From a virus, in IMG/VR virus record IMGVR_UViG_3300028025_005067, positions 1 through 25,224 of that record: a DNA stretch of 25,224 bases. One strand, written 5' to 3'. The notes below the pieces were generated by a model. That model worked only from the letters and a program-made list of their open reading frames with translations. It did no database searches and was not told the DNA's origin. A program made the translations under genes and the position numbers. Positions 1 through 7,993 of this stretch are shown one piece after another; the first letter of the stretch is position 1; each line of letters begins with the position of its first letter.

Positions 1-1
1 G

Positions 2-49
2 ATAGAATACGATGAAGATAAAATAGCTCAAGTTGAATATAGCGAATAG
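2..49 (+). CDS. 3' end of upstream gene (possibly terminase large subunit)
   Basis: One frame is open from the left edge and ends in TAG at 47-49, giving the C-terminal residues IEYDEDKIAQVEYSE. The stop lies 16 bases before the portal start, so both genes are on one transcript. In most tailed phages the terminase large subunit directly precedes the portal gene. That position is the only reason for the suggested identity; fifteen residues are too few to recognise a family. Confidence 0.45.
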   Translation: MEYDEDKIAQVEYSE

Positions 50-65
50 AATTAGGAGGTATGCT

Positions 66-2042
66 TTGAATAAAGATAAAGCGGAAGATTCATTAATTGT
101 TTCATATTGGTATCAAAAGTTTAGAGAGGCGCTGATACACAAATCTCCAACTACAAAGAGTTGGATGATAAATAAAGATGCCTACAACGGTAATTATTTT
201 AAAAACAAGAAGAATACTGAGTACAAATCAGATAGTGTTAGTAACTATGTATTCTCGATTGTTGAGACTATCCGTCCACTTATGATGGATAATGACCCTA
301 AGTTCCAAGCTCTTCCTAGAAATTCAGATGGATTACAGTTTGCAAGTGACTTGCAAGATGCATTCAATTATGAATGGGATAGAGAGAATATGAATATGAA
401 GATGTACAGTGAGTTGATTAATTTCTTGACCATTGGTAATGCGATATTCCACGTTCCGTGGGACAGTGCTAATAAACAGATTCGTATGACCCCTGTATCA
501 CCATTTAACATTTTCCCTGACCCATTGGCCACATCATTTGAAGATGCTGAGTATATAATCTATGCAAGATATATTGCAGAGAATACTTTGAAAAACACAT
601 ATCCAGAGAAGGCTGATAGGATTCATGGTGGTAATATTAATTACATTGAGTTGGTTAATGGTGTTACTCTTAATCAAAACGTTACTAATCAGGTTCTTGC
701 TTTAGAGGTTTATGCCAGAGACTATAGTTTTGAAGAAGTATTAAAAGATGGTAAATCTACTATGAAATATCCAAATGGTAGAGTATTTACTATCTGTCCT
801 GAAATCAATCTTATGTTGGAAGATAAGGCATTGCCTTACTCTGATAAAGATTTTCCATTCGTACATTTTAAAGATTACGATATGCCTGGGGTGTTCTGGG
901 GAGAAGGCGAAGTAACACAACTCTTATCACCACAGAAACAAATGAATGATTTGAACAATGCTATTATAGATAATGCTAAAGCTGTTGCTAACATGCCTTG
1001 GGTTATTGATAAGAATAGCGGAATCCCTGTTGGTGCTATTACAGCAAGACCTGGACTCATCATTCGTAAGAACCCTGGTACAGAAGTTAAGCGTGACCAA
1101 GCTCCACAGATGCCAAACTATGTACAGAATGTAGTTGAGATATTTAAGAATGACATGGAAATGATTAGTGGTGTGCATAATACACTTAGAGGTGAGAACA
1201 CAACTGGTGTATATACTGCTCAAGGTATTATCGCATTACAAGAGGCCGGCCAAATCAGAATAAGACTTAAAGTTAAAATGATTGAAGAAGGCTTTGGTAA
1301 ACTTGGTTGCATGACATTCAGCAGAATGAAACAATTTTGGAAGAGTGATAAATGGATTCGAATCACTAAACATGACGGAACCTATGATATGAAGAAATTC
1401 ACTACTGATAAGTTGAAATATGATTATGACATCAGAGTTGTTGGTGGTAGTACAATGCCAATCAATAGAGGTGCAATGCTAGATTTCATGGTTAGACTTG
1501 CTCAGACACAAATGCCTGATGGGCAACCACTTGTAGATAGAGAAGCTGTTATGGAATATTTACCACAAGAAGCTAAGGCAGGTTTATTAGATAGAATGAA
1601 AGATAGTAAGTTACAAGTCGAGCAACAAATGGAACAGTTAATGCAAGCAGTGCAACAAACTAACCAGCAATTACAACAACTTGCTCAAGAGTCTGCTAAA
1701 AACGATGAGGATATATTTAAAATCATTGAGCAGATTACAGCTTCAATTGAGAAATTGAGCAAACAAACTTTACAGAATACTGAAAGATATGATACAATGG
1801 TTAAAGAAAAACAAGAAGAAGAAAAACTAGATAAAATAAAACGCGAATCATATAATACAGGTTATAAAGATGCAGAGTCTATGACAGAGGAAATGACAAA
1901 TATGGGTGTTACAAGTGATGAGACTGAAACTCCGCTTGATGCACTACCTGATGAATTACTTGAAGGACTTGAAAACTTAACAGACGACCAACTAGCAGTC
2001 TTGCTAGAAAAAAATCCAGAGTTAATTGATTTACTAAAATAG
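66..2042 (+). CDS. Portal protein
   Basis: Probable portal: the dodecameric ring at the capsid vertex through which DNA is packaged and ejected. It has 658 residues, in the range of podovirus portals, and is followed by scaffold and capsid genes as expected. The N-terminal half has aromatic-rich portal-like segments (NYVFSIVETIRPLMMDNDPK, SPFNIFPDP). A Q-rich stretch at about residues 518-550 looks like a coiled coil, and the last 40 residues are acidic. The start is TTG at 66: AGGAGGT at 54-60 sits 5-6 bases upstream. The earlier in-frame TTG at 33 has no ribosome site and would make this site coding. Identification is from family resemblance and gene order. Confidence 0.85.
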   Translation: MNKDKAEDSLIVSYWYQKFREALIHKSPTTKSWMINKDAYNGNYFKNKKNTEYKSDSVSNYVFSIVETIRPLMMDNDPKFQALPRNSDGLQFASDLQDAFNYEWDRENMNMKMYSELINFLTIGNAIFHVPWDSANKQIRMTPVSPFNIFPDPLATSFEDAEYIIYARYIAENTLKNTYPEKADRIHGGNINYIELVNGVTLNQNVTNQVLALEVYARDYSFEEVLKDGKSTMKYPNGRVFTICPEINLMLEDKALPYSDKDFPFVHFKDYDMPGVFWGEGEVTQLLSPQKQMNDLNNAIIDNAKAVANMPWVIDKNSGIPVGAITARPGLIIRKNPGTEVKRDQAPQMPNYVQNVVEIFKNDMEMISGVHNTLRGENTTGVYTAQGIIALQEAGQIRIRLKVKMIEEGFGKLGCMTFSRMKQFWKSDKWIRITKHDGTYDMKKFTTDKLKYDYDIRVVGGSTMPINRGAMLDFMVRLAQTQMPDGQPLVDREAVMEYLPQEAKAGLLDRMKDSKLQVEQQMEQLMQAVQQTNQQLQQLAQESAKNDEDIFKIIEQITASIEKLSKQTLQNTERYDTMVKEKQEEEKLDKIKRESYNTGYKDAESMTEEMTNMGVTSDETETPLDALPDELLEGLENLTDDQLAVLLEKNPELIDLLK

Positions 2043-2074
2043 GAGCAACCTTATAGGACTCCAAGGAGGATTTT

Positions 2075-2839
2075 ATGAACATGGAGCAATACCGTGCAAT
2101 GATTGCACAAGAAAAAGAGAGTCAGAAAACTGACCAAACTCAAGCAGAAACTCAAACTAAAACAGTAGAAGAACCAAAACAAACAACAGAAGTAGCATCA
2201 ACACCAACTGTAGTCGATGAGATAGATATTGAAGGCGTTGGTAAAGTAAAGATTGATGAGTTAAAGAATGGTTATTTAAGACAGTCCGATTATACTAAAA
2301 AGACTCAACAGTTATCAGCAGAGAAAAAAGAAGCAGAGGACGCATTAATCTTATTTGATTATTTGAAAAAGAACCCTGAACTTGCTAGTGAATTAGCAAA
2401 GAAAGCCCCTCAGTTGAAACCTGTTAATGCTGAATCAAGTAAAGTCAGCGAACTTGAAGATAGATTAGCTAACATGCAAATGCAGTTAGAACTAAGAGAT
2501 TTACTTGCAGTACATCCTGGGATTGATTCAGTTAAACTGATTAATACTGCAAAAGAAAAAAATATTAGCTTAGATGATGCCTATAAAATTATAGCACCTG
2601 TTGAAAAAGCTAAAGAAGTCAATGTCGATGATTTGGAAAAACAAATCAGAGAGAAGATTATGAAAGAACTACAAGATACTAATAACACACGTACAATCAT
2701 CACATCAAATGGAAATGCTACTAATGTATCTGGAGCAGTACCTCAAATATCTCCAGCAGAGCATAAGGTTGCTATGAACATGAAGATGTCTGATGATGAG
2801 TATATAAAGTGGAGAGACGCTGGTCTCAAGAAGAAATAG
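2075..2839 (+). CDS. Capsid scaffolding protein
   Basis: A 254-residue highly charged protein between portal and capsid genes, the usual place of the scaffold that directs capsid assembly and then leaves. A low-complexity T/Q/E-rich N-terminus (about 15-48) is followed by the segment LKNGYLRQSDYTKKTQQL (about 63-80), a pattern I associate with phage scaffolds. Long predicted helices follow (about 80-205). The C-terminus is lysine-rich, as in scaffolds that touch the capsid by a basic tail. AAGGAGGA precedes ATG 2075. Unlike the capsid protein, it has no Prp-type motif at its N-terminus. Confidence 0.8.
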   Translation: MNMEQYRAMIAQEKESQKTDQTQAETQTKTVEEPKQTTEVASTPTVVDEIDIEGVGKVKIDELKNGYLRQSDYTKKTQQLSAEKKEAEDALILFDYLKKNPELASELAKKAPQLKPVNAESSKVSELEDRLANMQMQLELRDLLAVHPGIDSVKLINTAKEKNISLDDAYKIIAPVEKAKEVNVDDLEKQIREKIMKELQDTNNTRTIITSNGNATNVSGAVPQISPAEHKVAMNMKMSDDEYIKWRDAGLKKK

Positions 2840-2847
2840 GAGGAATA

Positions 2848-3882
2848 ATGAACGATATTTTAAAATCATTTAAATTTGATTTACAGATGTTTGCAACTCC
2901 TGTTCAACCAACTCCAGAGAATACTTTCAATTACACAGAAGCAGACCGTGATAATGAAACAAACTTTGGTAAATTGCTTGAACCTGGATTACGTAAGATT
3001 TTCTTTGAAACTTACGATGAGATTCCTGAACAGTTTAGTCAAATCTACAATGTAGAATCTTCTACAAAAGCTGTAGAGCACGACTGGGGAATGGGTGCAT
3101 TTGGTACATGGGAAAAGAGAGCTTCACAAATTGATACAGTAGCTTATGGAGTTTTAAGCCCAGGTCTTGACAGACGTTATGTACATGATGCATTCACAAA
3201 AGGTTTCATGATTACTCGTGAAATGTATGACGACGATATGTATCGTCAAATGGACAAGATGTCCATGGCACTTGCTAGAGCAGGTCGTGCTAAAGTTGAA
3301 TCTGATGCAATGATTCCACTTGTTAAAGGTTTTGACAAAGCAACTAGACCTATCTATGATGGCGAAGCATTTTTCTCTAATGCGCATCCATTGCTTGAAA
3401 TGGACTATGTTGCAACACCAGGAGCTAAAAAAGGTAATAACCTCATTACAGGCCCACTTTCAGATGTTAATCTTAAAGAAGGTATTCAGTTAATGAGAGA
3501 AGTTCCAGATGAGATTGGTAATCTTGTTCAGTATAAAGCTGACAGACTTATCATCCCACCAGCACTTGAAGATACTGCAATTAGATTGTTACAATCAGCA
3601 CAACTTGCTGGTGGTCAACTGAACGATACAAATAAATTCCTTAACTCTTATGGAATCCAAACTGTAGTTCTTGATTACCTTGGAGCGGCCGCTGGTGGTA
3701 GTGATACTCATTGGTTCTTGCAAGATAGCAAAAGACACGAATTAAATTTCTTCTGGAGAGTTAAGCCAGAATTCGAATGGGACAAAGACTTTGATACCTA
3801 TGTATCTAAGTACAAAGGTTACATGAGATATTCTTACGGCGTATCTGATTGGAGAGGTATGGCAGGTTCTACTGGCCTATAG
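2848..3882 (+). CDS. Major capsid protein with N-terminal Prp-type cleavage motif
   Basis: Probable HK97-fold major capsid protein, 344 residues, directly after the scaffold. AGGAGG, which overlaps the scaffold stop, precedes ATG 2848; an in-frame upstream start inside the scaffold gene is not needed. Residues 8-16 read FKFDLQMFA. This matches the N-terminal motif of Firmicutes ribosomal protein L27 (LNLQFFA type) and of the staphylococcal phage 80alpha capsid protein, both cut after the Ala by the protease Prp. Cleavage here would fall between A16 and T17 and leave 328 residues. A Prp-like protein is encoded at 18762-18959. The cleavage itself is inferred. Confidence 0.88.
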   Translation: MNDILKSFKFDLQMFATPVQPTPENTFNYTEADRDNETNFGKLLEPGLRKIFFETYDEIPEQFSQIYNVESSTKAVEHDWGMGAFGTWEKRASQIDTVAYGVLSPGLDRRYVHDAFTKGFMITREMYDDDMYRQMDKMSMALARAGRAKVESDAMIPLVKGFDKATRPIYDGEAFFSNAHPLLEMDYVATPGAKKGNNLITGPLSDVNLKEGIQLMREVPDEIGNLVQYKADRLIIPPALEDTAIRLLQSAQLAGGQLNDTNKFLNSYGIQTVVLDYLGAAAGGSDTHWFLQDSKRHELNFFWRVKPEFEWDKDFDTYVSKYKGYMRYSYGVSDWRGMAGSTGL

Positions 3883-3894
3883 TAGTTAGTTAAT

Positions 3895-3987
3895 ATCATG
3901 TGTTGCAATATTAGACAAATTAGTCACACTAAAGCATAAATTGTGCATTAGTAAGCCAGATGTGTCTTATGTATTGCAACACATGAT
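3895..3987 (+). repeat. 16-bp perfect inverted repeat around a structured 61-base loop
   Basis: In the 135-base gap after the capsid gene, the arms at 3895-3910 (ATCATGTGTTGCAATA) and 3972-3987 are exact reverse complements. The stem can extend past a small bulge through AGACA/TGTCT. The loop holds ACTAA at about 3929 that can pair either with TTAGT on its left or with TTAGT on its right, giving two exclusive hairpins. No T-run follows the right arm, so it is not a standard terminator. Possible roles are mRNA 3'-end protection, a processing site, or a protein-binding DNA site. No clear target duplication flanks it. Confidence 0.7.
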
Positions 3988-4017
3988 TCAACTGTAATGA
4001 TTAGATGAGGTGAATAA

Positions 4018-4263
4018 ATGGCTTACGATAAATTTGTAGCAATGGAGAAATTTGCTGTTACTGCTACTGCAACAGATGCAACGAATAACTATGTTGAGGT
4101 TTTAATGCCTTATGTAGCAACAGGCATTATAGCAAGAGTAAGAAAAGCAGATGGTACTTTAAATGAGACTGCACTCACTGTAACACAACCTACTGGGAAG
4201 ATTAGAGTTGCTGTAACAGATTTACTTGCAAATGATGTAGTTTCAATCTTAGCGTTTAAATAA
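4018..4263 (+). CDS. Small protein of 81 residues, possible capsid accessory
   Basis: I do not recognise a family. ATG 4018 is preceded by AGGTGA. The protein is rich in Ala, Thr and Val, has no cysteine or tryptophan and no membrane segment, and looks beta-rich (TGIIARVRKADG, GKIRVAVTDLL). It sits between the capsid gene with its structured inverted repeat and a terminator-like hairpin, so it shares the capsid transcript. A decoration or minor head protein made at high level is a reasonable guess from position only. Confidence 0.75.
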   Translation: MAYDKFVAMEKFAVTATATDATNNYVEVLMPYVATGIIARVRKADGTLNETALTVTQPTGKIRVAVTDLLANDVVSILAFK

Positions 4264-4275
4264 CAAATAGCTTGG

Positions 4276-4305
4276 GGTAGGGTGAATGCCCTACCTCTTT
4301 TATTT
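4276..4305 (+). terminator. Rho-independent terminator or attenuator
   Basis: GGTAGGG (4276-4282) and CCCTACC (4289-4295) form a 7-bp stem with a 6-base loop, followed by TCTTTTATTT. It lies 12 bases after the 81-aa gene stop and just before the ribosome site of the next gene. It would end or thin out the capsid transcript before the tail genes. Confidence 0.75.
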
Positions 4306-4315
4306 GGAGGTATAT

Positions 4316-4921
4316 ATGGCTAATCAAATAGCAACAAATAGAGATGGAAATATTACGCCTGTTATTGGTGACAAAAATACAAATGCATTACTTACTATAG
4401 ATATTGACCATTATCTTGTTCATAAGAACAAGTTATTTTCTGCATATCATGAAAATGTGTCTGTAGCAGGTGCTACATTTCAATTTAGTTTTAAAACACC
4501 GCCAATCGAGAATGGATTAATACATTACCGTTCAGCAGGTATTCAACCTAACAAAGACAATGTCAGAACTCAAATATATGAAAGTGCAGTTATAAATGTT
4601 GCAGGTACTTTGGTTGAGTTTGATTCTAACAATAGATATCTTGATGGTGATGTTCCAGTTGGGCTTGAACTTAGAGCAGGTACTACATTTAGTAACAATG
4701 GTGTATTATTACCAGGATTCAGTAATTACCTACCAGGGTCTGAGGGTAATGGTCAAGCTAGAACCCCATCAGCAGGTAATCCAGCAGTTGATGAGATTAT
4801 TTTAAAACCAAACACAGTGTATAGATTTATTAACATCAATGGTTCCACAGAAATAAATACAATAGCAAGTAAATTTAGATTTTATGTTTCCCAATCTATG
4901 TTTGAAGGAGAAGATGATTAA
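4316..4921 (+). CDS. Probable virion protein, 201 residues
   Basis: GGAGGT followed by ATG 4316 fixes the start; the longer in-frame ORF from 4286 runs into the terminator hairpin. The predicted product is beta-rich, with no membrane segment or cysteine. The pattern YHENVSVAGATFQFSFKTPP near residue 43, followed late by EIILKPNTVYRFININGS (about 165-182), recalls uncharacterised structural proteins found near capsid genes in several podoviruses. A capsid decoration or head-fibre role is possible. Its stop overlaps the next start (TAATG), so the two are translationally coupled. Confidence 0.75.
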   Translation: MANQIATNRDGNITPVIGDKNTNALLTIDIDHYLVHKNKLFSAYHENVSVAGATFQFSFKTPPIENGLIHYRSAGIQPNKDNVRTQIYESAVINVAGTLVEFDSNNRYLDGDVPVGLELRAGTTFSNNGVLLPGFSNYLPGSEGNGQARTPSAGNPAVDEIILKPNTVYRFININGSTEINTIASKFRFYVSQSMFEGEDD

Positions 4922-5139
4922 TGTTAAATGATTTGAATAAACCAGTAAATGTAAGCGAGAAATACCTTTATGGTATTAATATGAGATTAGAAGTGTTAAT
5001 TGAACAAATGACTTCGTTGTTAAATTATATTGCAGTAAAAGAAAATGTTGCAGTGACTAATGCAGTAGTTGAGCAAGAAGTTGTTGCAGTAGAAGTTGCT
5101 CCAGTTGAGACAAAGAGAAAAAGAAAAGTAAAGGAGTAA
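4921..5139 (+). CDS. Small protein of 72 residues with valine-rich middle and basic tail
   Basis: No family recognised. ATG 4921 overlaps the previous stop, with GAAGGAG about 10 bases upstream. Residues 10-40 look helical (YLYGINMRLEVLIEQMTSLL), then comes a Val/Glu/Ala-rich stretch, then a strongly basic end (KRKRKVKE). Small proteins of this kind are common between capsid and adaptor genes. Its role is unknown. Confidence 0.7.
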   Translation: MLNDLNKPVNVSEKYLYGINMRLEVLIEQMTSLLNYIAVKENVAVTNAVVEQEVVAVEVAPVETKRKRKVKE

Positions 5140-5142
5140 AAT

Positions 5143-5595
5143 ATGAGAAGAGTTGATATTATTTCTGAGGTACGAATCATGACGAGAGATTTAACTAACT
5201 CCGTCTTTCGTGAAAGTGATATTATAGTTTTCATAAATCAAGGAATTGATAGAATAAAACAATTAATTAGTCAACTTGATGGTATGGTGTCATTAACTGC
5301 ACCGAATCAAGAACCTATTATATTGCCAGTAAAATATCACTCTTTGATTAGTGTATTTGCCACTGCAAGATGTTTTGGTCAAGATGAGAGACATTACCAA
5401 GCAACTACATTTATGAATGAATTTGAAACTAAGATGGAAGAGTTTAGAAGTGCAGTTGAGAATGGTGAGATTGTTTTAACTAACCCTGATGCGACTCCAA
5501 TCGAAGGAAGTTATAATATTGAGTATGTAGACCTTGATGCATATTGGTCAGAAGAAGCAACAGATTTGGACAGCGGTATAGCTGGATTTTGGTAG
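5143..5595 (+). CDS. Head-tail adaptor (connector) protein
   Basis: A 150-residue protein placed where P22 gp4 and related adaptors lie, just before the neck/tail protein gene. The N-terminus (EVRIMTRDLTNSVFRESDII, then FINQGIDRIKQLI, about 9-44) has the short helices typical of connector proteins that join the portal to the tail. The C-terminus is acidic with aromatic residues. AAGGAG precedes ATG 5143, and the gene starts 3 bases after the previous stop. The identification rests on the helix pattern, size and position. Confidence 0.72.
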   Translation: MRRVDIISEVRIMTRDLTNSVFRESDIIVFINQGIDRIKQLISQLDGMVSLTAPNQEPIILPVKYHSLISVFATARCFGQDERHYQATTFMNEFETKMEEFRSAVENGEIVLTNPDATPIEGSYNIEYVDLDAYWSEEATDLDSGIAGFW

Positions 5596-5604
5596 GAGGT
5601 AGTC

Positions 5605-7386
5605 ATGGCATTTATACAGAAAAGCACACCACCAGCAAATCAAATAATTACATTCTCACTCCCAGACTTTAGCGGTGGTTTAAATAATAAATCTGACTTA
5701 CTGTCTAGCAATGAAGCATCTGATTTACTAAATGTATCACTTGTTGATAATGTGTTATTTGAGAAGAGAGCTGGACAAAAACATTACAACAATTTTCAGT
5801 ATGATGGGAAGATAATCTTTATTGGAGAATTTAAACCATATGTAGACAGTGACAAACTTATTGTAGCAACTGTTAATAAATTGTATGTTGATAATGTTGA
5901 AATCATGACTCTAAATGGATTCTTCAAAGGAATTAATTATAAAGGTAAATTCTTTTTTACTGATAATAATAATATGTATGTCTATGGTAAGTTTCCTCAA
6001 ACAAGCACAACTTATGAAAAAGTAATAGGTACATCTAACCCTAACTACACTGTAATGAAGATTACATCTCCTGCTACAGGGCACCCTAGACTTCCTACAG
6101 AGCATAAGAGTGGTGTTACGCAATATGACTATACTCTTGCTAAGGTTTATTATGAGCCATGTGAGAATGAGTTTGTAGACCCATACAAAGGTGCAAATGT
6201 GTTGCCAGAGAAGATTAAATTACTTGTATCACATAAAGGTAGAATGTACGTATCAGGGAATGAGGCAGATGATGATAATGTGTACATTAACGATATTAGC
6301 GCAACATACTATTACCCTGTAGCATTACCTATACAACTACCACCCAACTCTGACAAGATAGTTGGACTCATCGTACATGATGATAGTGTTGTTATAGGAA
6401 GACATGAAGATATATTCTACATCACTGGTGTTACAAACAACCCAACATTATCAGCAGACCCATTTGCATTAAGACGTATAAATACGCACACAGGTTTTTC
6501 ATCACACGATTGTATGAATGTTGCACATAACTATCTATTCTTCTTTGGTGGTGATGGTGAAGCATATGCACTGGAATCTATTCAAGGTGAAACAAGAATT
6601 GTTAGAAGTACAATGCTGACAAAGAAAATTGATATATTCAAAAGTCCACTTAATATTACCAGAGAGAATTTAGAGAATTGCTCGGCTGTTTATTTTGAAG
6701 GTAAATGGTTTGTCAATATGGGCGATAAGGTATTGATATATTCTTACGAATCAAGGTCATGGATTGTACACAGTTCTATTGATGCGAAGACGTTTTATGC
6801 ATTTGATGATTTACTTGTGTGGGGTACTTCAACCGGTAGAATAGTTGAGTACGACTATGAAACTTATTTAGACTTTGGAGAGCCATATCAAGCATATTGG
6901 AATAGTAAATTATTCGACATGGATGATTCAATATCTTATAAACAATTCAAAGAATTTTTCATAGTTGCTCACACGTATCAAGAATATAATTCAACAATCA
7001 ATGTTTTGTTTGAAATAGATTATTCTGATGTGGCGAATAGAGTGTCAATCAAGAATCAAATCGCAATATGGGGCAAGAGTCACTTTGGTGATAGATTCAT
7101 TACTAGAGCAATTAATGAGACTGTGCCAATCATCATAGGTAGACGTGGAAGAAACATTAAGTTTAAGATAAGTAACGGTTATTATACAGATGGTGAAGTT
7201 GACACTGTAGAAGACTTAGAGTATTATGTAGGTAGGGGTGAAGGCATACTTGTCAAGGTTCTTGAAGGTAATAGATATTTCCTTTACACAAATAGGATAT
7301 GGGTTGAGCAATTTGCTGTTGACCTAAATCAAAGAATGAAGATATATAAAGTAAACGGAGATTATGAATTAAGAGGTAGGAGGTAA
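5605..7386 (+). CDS. Neck/tail hub protein, P22 gp10-like by position
   Basis: A 593-residue beta-rich protein. The N-terminal signature LPDFSGGLNNKSDLLSSNEA (about 19-38), followed by LLNVSLVDN and FEKRAGQKHYN, is common in podovirus neck or packaged-DNA stabilisation proteins that plug the portal and carry the fibres. The remainder has many short repeated strands with Tyr/Asp/Gly turns (for example KLYVDN, NNMYVYG, DDSVVIGRHEDIFYITG), which could be a beta-propeller. AGGAGG precedes ATG 5605. It follows the adaptor and precedes the fibre. The exact class is uncertain, but a tail structural role is likely. Confidence 0.75.
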   Translation: MAFIQKSTPPANQIITFSLPDFSGGLNNKSDLLSSNEASDLLNVSLVDNVLFEKRAGQKHYNNFQYDGKIIFIGEFKPYVDSDKLIVATVNKLYVDNVEIMTLNGFFKGINYKGKFFFTDNNNMYVYGKFPQTSTTYEKVIGTSNPNYTVMKITSPATGHPRLPTEHKSGVTQYDYTLAKVYYEPCENEFVDPYKGANVLPEKIKLLVSHKGRMYVSGNEADDDNVYINDISATYYYPVALPIQLPPNSDKIVGLIVHDDSVVIGRHEDIFYITGVTNNPTLSADPFALRRINTHTGFSSHDCMNVAHNYLFFFGGDGEAYALESIQGETRIVRSTMLTKKIDIFKSPLNITRENLENCSAVYFEGKWFVNMGDKVLIYSYESRSWIVHSSIDAKTFYAFDDLLVWGTSTGRIVEYDYETYLDFGEPYQAYWNSKLFDMDDSISYKQFKEFFIVAHTYQEYNSTINVLFEIDYSDVANRVSIKNQIAIWGKSHFGDRFITRAINETVPIIIGRRGRNIKFKISNGYYTDGEVDTVEDLEYYVGRGEGILVKVLEGNRYFLYTNRIWVEQFAVDLNQRMKIYKVNGDYELRGRR

Positions 7387-7388
7387 TA

Positions 7389-7952
7389 ATGCCAATTATA
7401 ATTCCAAATAAGGTAAACCCATTAGTATTGTCATATCCTGATTTTACATTAAATGCAATAATCAATCCTGATGAGTTTGACCAAAATAATCTTGACATAC
7501 AAGATAAATTAAATGAATTCATTATTGTTGAAAACACAACAATTGATAATACTGTAATCATAAATGACAACACAAATTTAGCAGTTACTCAATCAACTAC
7601 GGCATTGGGTCTTGCAAATACTGCAAGTACAAATGCAACTAGTGCAGTTGGTGTTGCTAATACTGCATTTGAAATGGCAACTACAGCAGAAGCTGTTTCA
7701 ATCAATGCAATGGAAACTGCAAACAATGCGCAAACAGTTGCACTTGATGTGCAAGGTGAGTTCAATGCAATCAAGCCTGAACTTGAGCAAGCAGTAGCAG
7801 ATGTTGCTGATAAAGCAAGTGTTGCATATGTAGACCAAATCGCGGCTGATTTCGTACTTGGTGAAGTAGTTCCAGATAGTATAACACGTGAAATGTTTGC
7901 TCCTGAAATTAGAGTTGAGTTAGATAGTATTAGAACTGACGTGATGATGTAA
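7389..7952 (+). CDS. Tail fibre, N-terminal part (187 residues)
   Basis: The N-terminus (KVNPLVLSYPDFTLNAII, then NPDEFDQNNLDIQDKLNEFI, about 8-45) resembles conserved fibre-anchor regions that attach to the tail. Residues about 62-150 are an Ala/Thr/Asn-rich heptad coiled coil, as in trimeric fibres. AGGAGGTAATA precedes ATG 7389, and the ribosome site overlaps the previous stop. The frame ends abruptly at TAA 7950-7952, while the same kind of sequence continues in the -1 frame from 7940. It is therefore probably the front half of one fibre of about 475 residues. Confidence 0.75.
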   Translation: MPIIIPNKVNPLVLSYPDFTLNAIINPDEFDQNNLDIQDKLNEFIIVENTTIDNTVIINDNTNLAVTQSTTALGLANTASTNATSAVGVANTAFEMATTAEAVSINAMETANNAQTVALDVQGEFNAIKPELEQAVADVADKASVAYVDQIAADFVLGEVVPDSITREMFAPEIRVELDSIRTDVMM

Positions 7953-7993
7953 CAAATTATGCATATTCTGCTATACCACAGATACAAGCAGAG

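Noticed and set aside
33-65. Earlier TTG start for the portal gene at 33
   Set aside because: It has no ribosome site, overlaps the upstream gene and would place the strong AGGAGGT inside the coding region; TTG 66 is correctly spaced from that site.
927-1223. Minus-strand ORFs opposite the portal gene
   Set aside because: They overlap each other and the portal fully, lack ribosome sites and resemble no family.
2809-2847. Longer N-terminus of the capsid protein starting inside the scaffold gene
   Set aside because: ATG 2848 has AGGAGG at good spacing and places the Prp motif close to the N-terminus as in other Prp substrates.
3895-3987. Inverted repeat as a miniature transposable element or tRNA-like gene
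   Set aside because: No matching target duplication flanks the arms, and no cloverleaf with a TTC loop or anticodon arm could be drawn.
7612-7797. Repeated GCAA/CTGCAA-like sequence as a tandem repeat
   Set aside because: It follows from Ala/Thr/Asn codons of the coiled coil, with no exact repeat unit.
7589-7987. 132-aa minus-strand ORF opposite the tail fibre
   Set aside because: It has no ribosome site, lies antisense to an Ala/Thr-rich coiled-coil gene and has low-complexity composition: a shadow frame.
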